Assembly: GCA_021785335.1 (NCBI GenBank)
Contig: JAJYFW010000078.1
Coordinates: 1 to 7,465 of the forward strand
Length of the DNA: 7,465 nucleotides
Source of the DNA: Pseudomonadota bacterium
GTDB taxonomy: Bacteria; Pseudomonadota; Alphaproteobacteria; Acetobacterales; Acetobacteraceae
Direction: 5' to 3'
In this document: one piece after another, positions 1 to 5,610 of the stretch
Numbering within the stretch: the first letter of the stretch is position 1
How the letters are laid out: the number at the start of each line of letters is the position of its first letter
Translations under genes and position numbers: made by a program
The notes under the pieces: generated by a model
Told to the model about the DNA's origin: nothing
Database searches by the model: none
The model's input: the letters and a program-made list of their open reading frames with translations, nothing else

Positions 1-831
1 CACTGGAAGGGCTGGCTCGTCGCCCCGCCCGATGCGCTGCACGCCGTGCCGCCATCCCTCGCCGCCGGGCGCGATGCCGCGCGCGTCGCCATCCTCGCCA
101 GCCGCGCGGTGCAGGAGGCGGTGGCCCTCGGCCTCGCGCACGCCAACAGCGGGCCGCGCGGGCTCGCGCTCGCGCAGAGCGGGGCGGGCATCGCCGAGGC
201 GGCGCGCGAGCTGATGCGCCGGCTCGACATTCCGCCCGATGCCGCCTGCGACTTTTCCGGCGCCACCGCGATGCCGCTGGCGATCGAGCTCGCCGGCCTG
301 CGCGCGCTGGAACAGGCGGGAGCGGTGATCGCCACCCTGCCGCGCGACCTCGCGGAGCACCTGGCCCGCGCGCTTTTCCTGGATGAGCGCGCCACGCTGC
401 CCACCGAGGGCCTGGCGCAGTCCCTCCTGCTCGGGGCGGCGCCGCGCGTGCTGGGCCTCATCGCCCGCCTCGCCGACGCGCTGGCCGAACAGGGGCGCGA
501 GCAGGCCGCATCCCCCGGCGGGCGCGGCCGCAACGCCGACCCGTTCCGCGAGGCGCTGTTCACCCACCTCGCCGGCGCGCACCGCGCGGCGTTCGGGCTC
601 GCCCCGGTGGCGGCGGAGAAGGCGCGCGGCGTGTTCGGCTGGAGCGTCGGCTGGGCCGCGCACGTGCTCGGCTGCGCGGCGCGGCGCTTCCCGCAGGTCG
701 CGGGCCGGGCGGACATGATGCAGGCCGGGGCGTGGCTCGCGGACGCGGCGGCACTCTCGCCCCGCCGGCTCGCGACGCTGCTGCGCGCGGGCGACGCGGC
801 CTGGCGCGCGGCACACCCGCCAACACCCTGA
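1..831 (+). CDS. Unrecognised alanine-rich protein, C-terminal part (5' end outside the window)
   Basis: The frame is open from base 1 to a TGA at 829-831, giving at least 276 residues. A GTG at 46 is a possible internal start, but it has no Shine-Dalgarno sequence and the frame runs past it to the window edge, so I treat the gene as truncated on the left. The product is Ala/Arg/Leu-rich and mostly helical in pattern, with no predicted membrane segment, no signal peptide and no motif I recognise. A hydrophilic Gly/Arg stretch (PGGRGRN, roughly residues 173-179 counted from base 1) probably links two helical regions. The next gene, a DUF3987 ATPase, begins 100 bases downstream on the same strand. 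Co-transcription is possible but a separate weak promoter may lie between. Codon use (G/C at third positions) is typical of the window, so the frame is probably real. I cannot assign a function. Confidence 0.6.
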   Translation, partial: HWKGWLVAPPDALHAVPPSLAAGRDAARVAILASRAVQEAVALGLAHANSGPRGLALAQSGAGIAEAARELMRRLDIPPDAACDFSGATAMPLAIELAGLRALEQAGAVIATLPRDLAEHLARALFLDERATLPTEGLAQSLLLGAAPRVLGLIARLADALAEQGREQAASPGGRGRNADPFREALFTHLAGAHRAAFGLAPVAAEKARGVFGWSVGWAAHVLGCAARRFPQVAGRADMMQAGAWLADAAALSPRRLATLLRAGDAAWRAAHPPTP

Positions 832-884
832 ATCGCCCCCCTGAATTGCCCTGGGCGCGCGGCGATTCCGTGGGGATCGTTTCG

Positions 885-913
885 CTTTCATCGCGCGCGC
901 GCATGCGTAAATT
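885..913 (+). promoter_or_regulatory. Weak candidate promoter ahead of the DUF3987 gene
   Basis: This is the only AT-richer patch in the 100-base gap before the DUF3987 gene. CTTTCA (885-890) could act as a -35 box (3 of 6 to TTGACA) and TAAATT (908-913) as a -10 box, 17 bases apart. The match is poor and rests on spacing plus local composition, so it is only a suggestion. Confidence 0.22.
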
Positions 914-931
914 ACGAGACCTCTGCAACGG

Positions 932-2458
932 ATGACGGAGGTGCCCCTTGCCCGCAATCGCCCAACCCCCGGCCCAACCCCAGGCCCAACCCCAGGCCCA
1001 AGCCCGATGGCCGAACCCGAGATGTCGGTGCTGCGCGGCGGCAGGCGCGAGCCGCCGGCGCTGCCGGCAGCACTGTTCGGCGAACGCTGGGCCGCCTGGC
1101 TCGCGGAGGCCGCCGAGGCCGCCGCCGCGCCGGCGGACTACGTGGCCGGGCCCCTGCTCGCCGCCGCCTCCGCCCTCATCGGCCACGCGCGCTGGGCGCG
1201 GGCGACGCCGGGCTGGCGCGAGCCGCCGCACCTGTGGCTCGCCAGCGTCGGCGATTCCGGCAGTGCGAAAAGCCCCGGCGCGGACGTGCTGCTGCGCGAC
1301 GTGCTGCCCGAGATCGAGCGGCGCATGGGCGGCGACTTCCCCGAGCGGCTGCGCGCCTGGCAGGCCGGGACGGAGGCGCGCAAGGCCGGGATGGAGGCCT
1401 GGGCGCAGGATGTCCGCGCCGCGCGCAAGTCCGGCCACGCGCCGCCGCTACCGCCGCCCGATGGCGACCCGCCGGAGCCGCAGCAGCCGCGCATCCACGT
1501 CTCCGACGTGACGGTGGAGCGGGTGGCGACGCTGCTCGCCGGCGCGGCGCCGGGGGGCCTGCTCGTGGTGCGCGACGAGATCGCCGGCTGGCTCCTGGGC
1601 ATGAACACCTACAACGACGTCGGCCGCGCCTTCTGGATCGAGGCCTATGGCGGGCGGCCCTACCGGGTGGAGCGGCAGAAGCACCCGGAGCCGATCCATG
1701 TCGAGCGCCTGGCCGTGGCGGTCGCCGGCGGCATCCAGCCGGAAAAGCTCGCGGAGCTGTTCCGCGACGGGGATGACGGGCTGCTCTCCCGCTTCATCTG
1801 GTGCTGGCCGCGGATGGTGCCGTTCCGCCTCTCGCGCGCCGCACCGGGCGTGGCCTGGGCGATCGCGGCACTGGACCGGCTGCGCCGCCTCGAACCCGGC
1901 ATGGACGTGGCGGGCAACGCCGTGCCGCTCGACGTGCCGCTGGCGGAGGGGGCGGTGGCGGCGATGGAATCCTTCGGCCGCGCCATGCAGCGCCGCCAGG
2001 TGGAGGCGGGCGGGCTGATGCGCTCCGCCTACGGCAAGGCGCGGGGGCTGGCGCTGCGCCTCTCGCTGGTGCTGGCGATGCTGCGCTGGTGCGCGGGCGA
2101 GGGGCCGGAGCCGCGCGAGATCGGCGAGGCGGTGTTCAACGCCGCCTGCGCGCTGGTGGCGGACTACGCGATGCCGATGGCGGCACGGGTGTTCGGCGAC
2201 GCCGCGGTGCCGAAGCGCGAGCGCGACGCGGCGACGCTGGCGCGGTGGATCCTCTCCACCCGCGCGCCGGAGGTGCATGTGCGGCGGTTGCAGAAGGAAA
2301 TCCGCCTGCCGGGACTTTCCTCGGCGGAGGACATCCACCTCGCCTGCTGGACGCTGGTGGAGGCCGGGTGGCTGTGCGAGACGCCGGCCTCCGGCGCCGT
2401 GGGGCGGCCGAAGACAACCTATCTCGTCAACCCCACGCTGCCCGCCCGCGCTGCCTGA
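932..2458 (+). CDS. DUF3987 (YfjI-type) P-loop ATPase, probable phage/mobile-element helicase-like protein
   Basis: A 508-aa cytosolic protein. A degenerate Walker A motif, GDSGSAKS (residues 107-114), has Ala where the last Gly is usual. It is followed by a charged insertion (about 130-185), a Walker B-like strand LLVVRDE (210-216), and the family-typical segment GDDGLLSRFIWCWP (280-293), whose Arg287 may be an arginine finger. The last 80 or so residues look like a winged helix that ends in GRPKTTYLVNP. This arrangement fits PF13148 (DUF3987), usually found in prophages, integrative elements and plasmids and thought to act in DNA replication or unwinding; no biochemical role is assigned here. 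The N-terminus is uncertain: ATG 932 has no good SD, and in-frame alternatives are GTG 941, ATG 1007 (residue 26) and ATG 1022. Residues 11-25 are a PTPG repeat. No primase, integrase or phage structural gene is visible alongside, so it may be a solitary remnant. A repeat hairpin follows 15 bases after the stop. Confidence 0.85.
   Translation: MTEVPLARNRPTPGPTPGPTPGPSPMAEPEMSVLRGGRREPPALPAALFGERWAAWLAEAAEAAAAPADYVAGPLLAAASALIGHARWARATPGWREPPHLWLASVGDSGSAKSPGADVLLRDVLPEIERRMGGDFPERLRAWQAGTEARKAGMEAWAQDVRAARKSGHAPPLPPPDGDPPEPQQPRIHVSDVTVERVATLLAGAAPGGLLVVRDEIAGWLLGMNTYNDVGRAFWIEAYGGRPYRVERQKHPEPIHVERLAVAVAGGIQPEKLAELFRDGDDGLLSRFIWCWPRMVPFRLSRAAPGVAWAIAALDRLRRLEPGMDVAGNAVPLDVPLAEGAVAAMESFGRAMQRRQVEAGGLMRSAYGKARGLALRLSLVLAMLRWCAGEGPEPREIGEAVFNAACALVADYAMPMAARVFGDAAVPKRERDAATLARWILSTRAPEVHVRRLQKEIRLPGLSSAEDIHLACWTLVEAGWLCETPASGAVGRPKTTYLVNPTLPARAA
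937..942 (+). promoter_or_regulatory. Strong Shine-Dalgarno GGAGGT in an odd position
   Basis: GGAGGT lies just inside the assigned DUF3987 start (ATG 932) and is well placed only for TTG 948, which is in a different frame and soon reads as a shadow Arg/Pro/Ala-rich peptide. It therefore does not support ATG 932 and leaves the true start open. A small indel in the C-rich repeat that follows would bring TTG 948 into the DUF3987 frame. Confidence 0.4.
959..1006 (+). repeat. Four tandem 12-bp units encoding PTPG repeats
   Basis: Units start at 959, 971, 983 and 995 on the consensus GGCCCAACCCCA. The two middle units are identical; the outer two carry two or three changes each. In the DUF3987 frame they encode PTPG-PTPG-PTPG-PSP. 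Because the unit is a multiple of three, copy-number changes would keep the frame. Slippage is plausible here. Confidence 0.85.
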
Positions 2459-2473
2459 GGCCCCGAGGGGCCG

Positions 2474-2551
2474 GGACACAATGGACACAATGGACACAAT
2501 CCCACCCAGCCGCGCCAGACGGGGGTTTTGTCCATTTTGTCCATTGTGTCC
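2474..2551. repeat. Hairpin of iterated 9-bp units (GGACACAAT family), copy 1
   Basis: Three perfect GGACACAAT units (2474-2500) face three inverted units (2525-2551) that read on the minus strand GGACACAAT, GGACAAAAT and GGACAAAAC. With CCC 2501-2503 pairing to GGG 2522-2524 the stem is about 30 bp with two mismatches and one G-T wobble, around an 18-base loop. It begins 15 bases after the DUF3987 stop and ends 65 bases before the amidohydrolase start. No T-run follows on either side, so it is not a classical intrinsic terminator, though it could block exonucleases or promote termination. It could also be a dispersed REP-like element or an iteron-like protein-binding site. Confidence 0.9.
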
Positions 2552-2616
2552 GGGGGGCTGTGCGCGCCGCCGCCGCGCGGATACGCTCCCCCGAAACGCG
2601 GAGGGAAAGACCCGTC

Positions 2617-3597
2617 ATGGCGGTCATCGACGTCCACACCCACATGTTCACGCGCGCCTTCATGGAGCTGCTGAAGACGCGCGGCGGCATCTACAACCTG
2701 CAGACGCGCCCGGACGGGCAGGTGGAGATCTTCCGCCACGACACGCCGGTGGCGATCCCGCAGAGGGGGCATTTCGACTACGAGTTGCGGATGCGCGACA
2801 TGGATGCCAACGGCATCGACATGGCGATCGTCTCGCTCACCTGCCCCAACGTCTACTGGGGCACGGAGGACACGTCCTGCGAGGCGGCGCGGGAGAGCAA
2901 CGACAGCATGGCCGCGGCGCAGAAGCGCTGGCCCTCGCGCATCCGCTGGTTCACCTCGCTCCCGTGGGAGTACCCGGCGCGGGCGGTGGAGGAACTGAAG
3001 CGCAGCTGCGACGCGGGGGCGGTGGGCGTGATGGTGCTCGCCAACATCGCCGGGCGCAGCCTCACGGACCCGCTGTTCGCGCCGGTGTGGGAGGAGATCG
3101 ACCGCCGCGCGCTGCCGGTGCTGGTGCACCCGACGGACCTGCCGGGGATCGACCAGATGGACATGAAGAAGTACGACCTCTCCTGGTCCGTCGGCTTCAT
3201 CGCGGACACCACGCTGGCGTTCACCCGCATCATCTTCGACGGGTTCCTCGACCTCTACCCGAACCTGAAGCTGATCGCCTCCCACGGCGGCGGGGCGCTG
3301 CCCTATCTCGTCGGGCGGTTCGACAAGGGCGACGAGGTGGAGATCCCCTCGCGGCGGCGGATCAAGGCCCGGCCTTCGGAGTATCTGAAGCGGATCTGGT
3401 ACGACTGCATAACGTACGACCCCGGCGCGCTGCGCTTCCTCATCTCCGTCGTCGGCGCGGACCGCGTGATGTACGGCACCGACTATCCCCACCAGGTGCA
3501 CGACATGAAGGGCTCGATGGCCAACACCGGCATGCTGGCGCCGGAGGTGCGGCAGGCGATCCGCGAGGATAATGCGCGGAAGGTGTTTGGGGTTTAG
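2617..3597 (+). CDS. ACMSD-like amidohydrolase (amidohydrolase 2 superfamily), probable metal-dependent decarboxylase or hydrolase
   Basis: A 326-aa cytosolic TIM-barrel enzyme. ATG 2617 is chosen because GGAGGG lies at 2600-2605 and the product begins directly with the barrel strand carrying the metal site. The ligands of the family are in place: HTH (His7, His9), HPTD (His171), SHGGG (His223) and GTDYPH (Asp289). Spacing closely tracks 2-amino-3-carboxymuconate-6-semialdehyde decarboxylase (ACMSD), where the equivalent residues are recalled as His9, His11, His177, His228 and Asp294. An FR pair (39-40) corresponds to the substrate-binding Arg region of ACMSD. ACMSD usually has HPWDM; here it is HPTDL, so the substrate is likely different. 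Related enzymes act on resorcylate, carboxyvanillate and other aromatic acids. No kynurenine or aromatic-degradation gene is nearby, so the substrate cannot be named. The hairpin repeat lies directly upstream and I see no clear promoter. Confidence 0.9.
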   Translation: MAVIDVHTHMFTRAFMELLKTRGGIYNLQTRPDGQVEIFRHDTPVAIPQRGHFDYELRMRDMDANGIDMAIVSLTCPNVYWGTEDTSCEAARESNDSMAAAQKRWPSRIRWFTSLPWEYPARAVEELKRSCDAGAVGVMVLANIAGRSLTDPLFAPVWEEIDRRALPVLVHPTDLPGIDQMDMKKYDLSWSVGFIADTTLAFTRIIFDGFLDLYPNLKLIASHGGGALPYLVGRFDKGDEVEIPSRRRIKARPSEYLKRIWYDCITYDPGALRFLISVVGADRVMYGTDYPHQVHDMKGSMANTGMLAPEVRQAIREDNARKVFGV

Positions 3598-3621
3598 GGG
3601 GTGGCTGGTGTTGGCGTGGAG

Positions 3622-3642
3622 GCGGCGGCGTGCAGCCGCCGC
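3622..3642. terminator. GC-rich hairpin after the amidohydrolase gene
   Basis: GCGGCGGC (3622-3629) and GCCGCCGC (3635-3642) form a perfect 8-bp stem with a 5-base loop, starting 25 bases after the amidohydrolase stop. There is no following T-run, so it would be a weak or factor-assisted terminator at best. Confidence 0.35.
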
Positions 3643-3752
3643 GCGCGTCCGCCCAGTGGTTGCGCTGGCGCCGTGGGGCGTCTGGGTGGATTTGCGACGG
3701 TCTGGTCTTGGGCAGCAGCCAACAGATTGAGACATTTTCGAAAGAACGCGAG

Positions 3753-3806
3753 AGGGGGAGTTCTCTCGCAGTGGTCCGGCGTCAGGCACCCGGTCCCACT
3801 CCCCCT
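3753..3806. repeat. Interrupted palindrome next to the 3' end of the TIR-like gene
   Basis: AGGGGGAGT (3753-3761) is matched by ACTCCCCCT (3798-3806), a perfect 9-bp inverted repeat with a 36-base spacer. The spacer itself contains the partly complementary GTGGTCCGG and CCGGTCCCAC. It ends 14 bases beyond the stop of the minus-strand gene and lies near the switch from very high to lower GC. It could be a transcription terminator for that gene or a trace of the insertion boundary. Confidence 0.45.
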
Positions 3807-3820
3807 CCCGCGCCGCTCGA

Positions 3821-5101
3821 TCAATCGTTGAGCCAAGACGGTCTTTCGAGACCGCACTTGTCATAGATTTCTTCGAAAAACGGCTTCAGTGAGTGTCGGG
3901 CTGCGACATCCGGTGAGTGAAGGCCTTCGACGACAATATCGTCGGCCACGCAGCTCCCAGGAGGGAACGGAAGAGCCGTGCGCCCCGGTGGCGCCGGAAT
4001 ATAGAGCGACCTGCCCTTTAAGCCTTCCATCCCCGCGATCCAGCGGTAAGGCGGTTGCACGTCTAGACGTGACAGAAATCCCGCGTATTCGTTGAGCGAT
4101 TTGGCGAAGGCACGTTCGTCAAGCAGTATCGTGCGGGGCTTTCGGTCACCTGTCGCGCCGAGCAAATAGGAATCAATTGTCCACACCTCGCCTGTGTTGA
4201 AGGCGAATACGACCGAATAAGTGAGATCTGGTCGCTCTGCCATTGCAGCGTACAAGCCAAAACCATCGGCAGCGCGGACGTAGCCGTAGCCGCCAGCGGC
4301 ATCGTTGATCGGCATCAAAAATGCGCCCGACGCCGTAGCAGCTCTCCGCAGCACCGCCCCCGGCCAGCGGCGTCCCGAATCACGGTCAGGCATCACGCGA
4401 AGCCAGAGCGCGGGCCCGGGTGCGAGATAAATGTCATAAGGTTGCGCCCCCGGGATCGTATCGTCTGATACGCCAAGACTCTGTTCCTGCGCCCTAAACC
4501 GGCCCCGGCCATCTCGTGGCTCGACCGCCGGGAAAGCTGGTGGCGTGGGGACCTTAGGCAGTGCTGCTTTGAAATCGTCGCTGTTGATGACGCTTCTGAT
4601 CGCGCCCTCGAGTTGCTTCGTCAGCTCCATGCGAACTCTTGAGCGCGTCTCCTCATCGGCGCCATCAGGACATTCGTATTGAATGGGATGCCGCAGATGC
4701 CTCATGTCGAACGGCATCTCTTCATCGCTCGGATTGCCAAACGCTGTGTTCATGACCGACACGATGCGCTTATGACCAAGCGACCTGAGCGCCCAGCCAT
4801 ACTCGATGAGCACGTTCGGGTTGGGGACCGGCGCACCGTCGGGGCGTCTTCCTGCGAAAGTCAGATCCGCGACGAATACCGCGGCTGCGTCGATCTTCTT
4901 GAAGATGGTCTCGACGATCGGCGGCGACCCGGACACACCCTTGGTGTCCCGATCAACTTCAAGTCCTTCGCGAACAGCTTCCTCGACCTCGGTGTCCAGC
5001 CCGATAGCCCCGACGGCACGATCCAGCGCGCGCTCAACGAGATTGCGCCCCGAGATGGTCGGCGTGTCCGACTGCCAGGAGAAGAAAATCGCGTGCTTCA
5101 T
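3821..5101 (-). CDS. TIR/deoxyribosyltransferase-like N-terminal domain protein, candidate antiphage or conflict-system effector
   Basis: A 426-aa protein with no signal peptide or membrane segment. Residues 1-145 have the pattern of a TIR/NDT-type nucleotide-processing fold: FFSWQSDTP at 6-14, DRDTKGVSGSP at 50-60, a hydrophobic strand FVADLTFAG (76-84), then NPNVLIEYGWAL (94-105), where Glu100 sits where TIR-like and CAP12-type domains carry their catalytic Glu, and LPFD-like MPFDMRHLRHP (129-139). Known relatives cut NAD or related nucleotides; activity here is inferred. A proline-rich linker (about 182-205) leads to a 220-residue C-terminal module of unknown function with FNTGEVW (301-307) and QPPYRWIAGMEGLKG (349-363). 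It reminds me of the C-terminal modules of some AlbA_2/Schlafen-type proteins, so it may be the sensor. The start ATG 5101 lacks a clear SD. No partner gene is visible. GC is clearly lower than in neighbouring genes, suggesting horizontal acquisition. Confidence 0.75.
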   Translation of the reverse strand: MKHAIFFSWQSDTPTISGRNLVERALDRAVGAIGLDTEVEEAVREGLEVDRDTKGVSGSPPIVETIFKKIDAAAVFVADLTFAGRRPDGAPVPNPNVLIEYGWALRSLGHKRIVSVMNTAFGNPSDEEMPFDMRHLRHPIQYECPDGADEETRSRVRMELTKQLEGAIRSVINSDDFKAALPKVPTPPAFPAVEPRDGRGRFRAQEQSLGVSDDTIPGAQPYDIYLAPGPALWLRVMPDRDSGRRWPGAVLRRAATASGAFLMPINDAAGGYGYVRAADGFGLYAAMAERPDLTYSVVFAFNTGEVWTIDSYLLGATGDRKPRTILLDERAFAKSLNEYAGFLSRLDVQPPYRWIAGMEGLKGRSLYIPAPPGRTALPFPPGSCVADDIVVEGLHSPDVAARHSLKPFFEEIYDKCGLERPSWLND

Positions 5102-5209
5102 GGTTGGGCGGCCTGCGGGGGAGTTTGTGTTACGAGAGGAGAAATGTATGCCAAGGTGACCTCATTGAAACGCTAAAATCGGCGTGTCCCACCGACTCGG
5201 TGACCGCGC

Positions 5210-5239
5210 TTTATAGTGTCAGCTCGTGAGAAAATGCGA
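5210..5239 (-). promoter_or_regulatory. Candidate promoter for the TIR-like gene
   Basis: On the minus strand, TATAAA (5215-5210) is a good -10 box in otherwise GC-rich DNA. TTCGCA upstream matches the -35 consensus at 4 of 6 positions, but the spacing is a long 19 bases. Transcription would begin near 5203 and give a leader of about 100 bases before ATG 5101. Confidence 0.3.
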
Positions 5240-5330
5240 ACGGCCACTAAATGGCAGCGTTGGGTCGTAAGCGGCCACGCGCCCTCGGCCACCCAACGTC
5301 ACACCCCATCCACGCGCGCCAAAACCCCCG

Positions 5331-5398
5331 GGACAAAATGGACAAAATGGACAAAACCCCCCTCGCGCGCGGAAAAGCGAATTCTGTCCATTGTGTCC
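5331..5398. repeat. Hairpin of iterated 9-bp units, copy 2 (inverted relative to copy 1)
   Basis: Left arm: GGACAAAAT (5331-5339), GGACAAAAT (5340-5348), GGACAAAAC (5349-5357). Right arm, inverted: ATTCTGTCC (5381-5389) and ATTGTGTCC (5390-5398); the third right-arm unit is not recognisable. Read on the minus strand it begins GGACACAAT, like copy 1 on the plus strand, and both share a C-run or G-run next to the GGACAAAAC unit and a GCGCG-containing loop. It lies 9 bases beyond the stop codon of the minus-strand arginase remnant, as copy 1 lies just beyond the DUF3987 stop. Copy 2 is thus the same element in inverted orientation. Confidence 0.88.
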
Positions 5399-5407
5399 CG
5401 CCCTCCG

Positions 5408-5490
5408 TCACCCCCCGCCGGTGATCACCGCCAGCACGCGAGCGAGCCGGCCCAGCCGCTGACGGAGATCGCGGCAACCCGGCTCCGCGC
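5408..5490 (-). pseudogene. Decayed duplicate of the arginase-family gene 3' end
   Basis: Bases 5446-5475 are identical to 6683-6712 (30 of 30), and 5408-5443 match 6611-6646 at 31 of 36 positions. Between the two blocks the copy lacks a net 34 bases, which breaks the frame. Translated on the minus strand it gives RVAAISVSGWAG, then in another frame ARVLAVITGGG and a TGA at 5410-5408. The intact gene has RIAAISVSGWAG, ARVLAAMTGLG and its TGA at 6613-6611. The similarity fades beyond about 5490. The fragment is too short and broken to code. It is in direct orientation with the intact copy. Confidence 0.85.
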
Positions 5491-5599
5491 GCCCCTCGTC
5501 CGGATGCCATAAGCGTTGCAACAGGGCCGTTCGCCTAACTACTCTCCCCGCCCGGAAGCTGGATGGTCCGGCCACCAGGGAACTTTCGGTTCATTCGGC

Positions 5600-5605
5600 G
5601 GGAGG
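5600..5605 (+). promoter_or_regulatory. Shine-Dalgarno GGGAGG that fixes the start at 5611
   Basis: GGGAGG ends 5 bases before ATG 5611. The in-frame upstream GTG at 5563 has no comparable site and would add 16 residues ahead of a normal signal peptide, so 5611 is preferred. Confidence 0.75.
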
Positions 5606-5610
5606 CGGCA

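Larger units (their letters stand above)
5102..5610. other. 509-base stretch without an intact gene
   Basis: From left to right it holds the leader and likely promoter of the minus-strand TIR-like gene (5102-5240), about 90 bases in which I see nothing recognisable, the second 9-bp-unit hairpin (5331-5398), a decayed copy of the arginase 3' end (about 5408-5490), and the leader of the exported Met-rich protein. That leader includes a possible weak -35 TTGCAA at 5516-5521 without a convincing -10. The open frames crossing this stretch have no recognisable domain. Confidence 0.6.

Noticed and set aside
732..935. Small open frame whose TGA overlaps ATG 932 (ATGA), hinting at translational coupling
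   Set aside because: Most of it is out of frame inside the first gene and its sequence is low-complexity. The overlap is probably chance.
560..2497. Long minus-strand open frames opposite the first two genes (to 292 and 349 residues)
   Set aside because: They have the Arg/Pro/His-rich composition of antisense frames in high-GC DNA and show no domain, while the plus-strand frames carry recognisable motifs or normal composition.
2474..2551. CRISPR-like array
   Set aside because: The 9-bp units are directly adjacent without spacers and are arranged as an inverted pair, which is not CRISPR architecture.
2474..2551. Repeat peptides such as MDTMDT or CPFCPLCP encoded across the hairpin
   Set aside because: These are translations of the 9-bp DNA repeat in several frames, not evidence of a protein.
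1801..2616. Long open frame leading into the amidohydrolase, suggesting a 598-residue fusion
   Set aside because: The upstream part is Gly/Arg/Ala-rich shadow sequence out of frame with the DUF3987 gene; the amidohydrolase has its own ribosome-binding site and a canonical start at 2617.
3594..3866. Short open frames on both strands in the spacer after the amidohydrolase
   Set aside because: They cross palindromes and the end of the TIR-like gene, and have no recognisable domain or ribosome-binding site.
5144..5176. Ten-residue open frame with a good ribosome-binding site (GAGGAG)
   Set aside because: Too short to support as a gene, no conserved motif, and it lies in the leader of the minus-strand TIR-like gene.
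5579..5600. GGAAC as an ECF-sigma -35 box before the P19-like gene
   Set aside because: No matching -10 lies at the right distance, and the site is too close to the ribosome-binding site.
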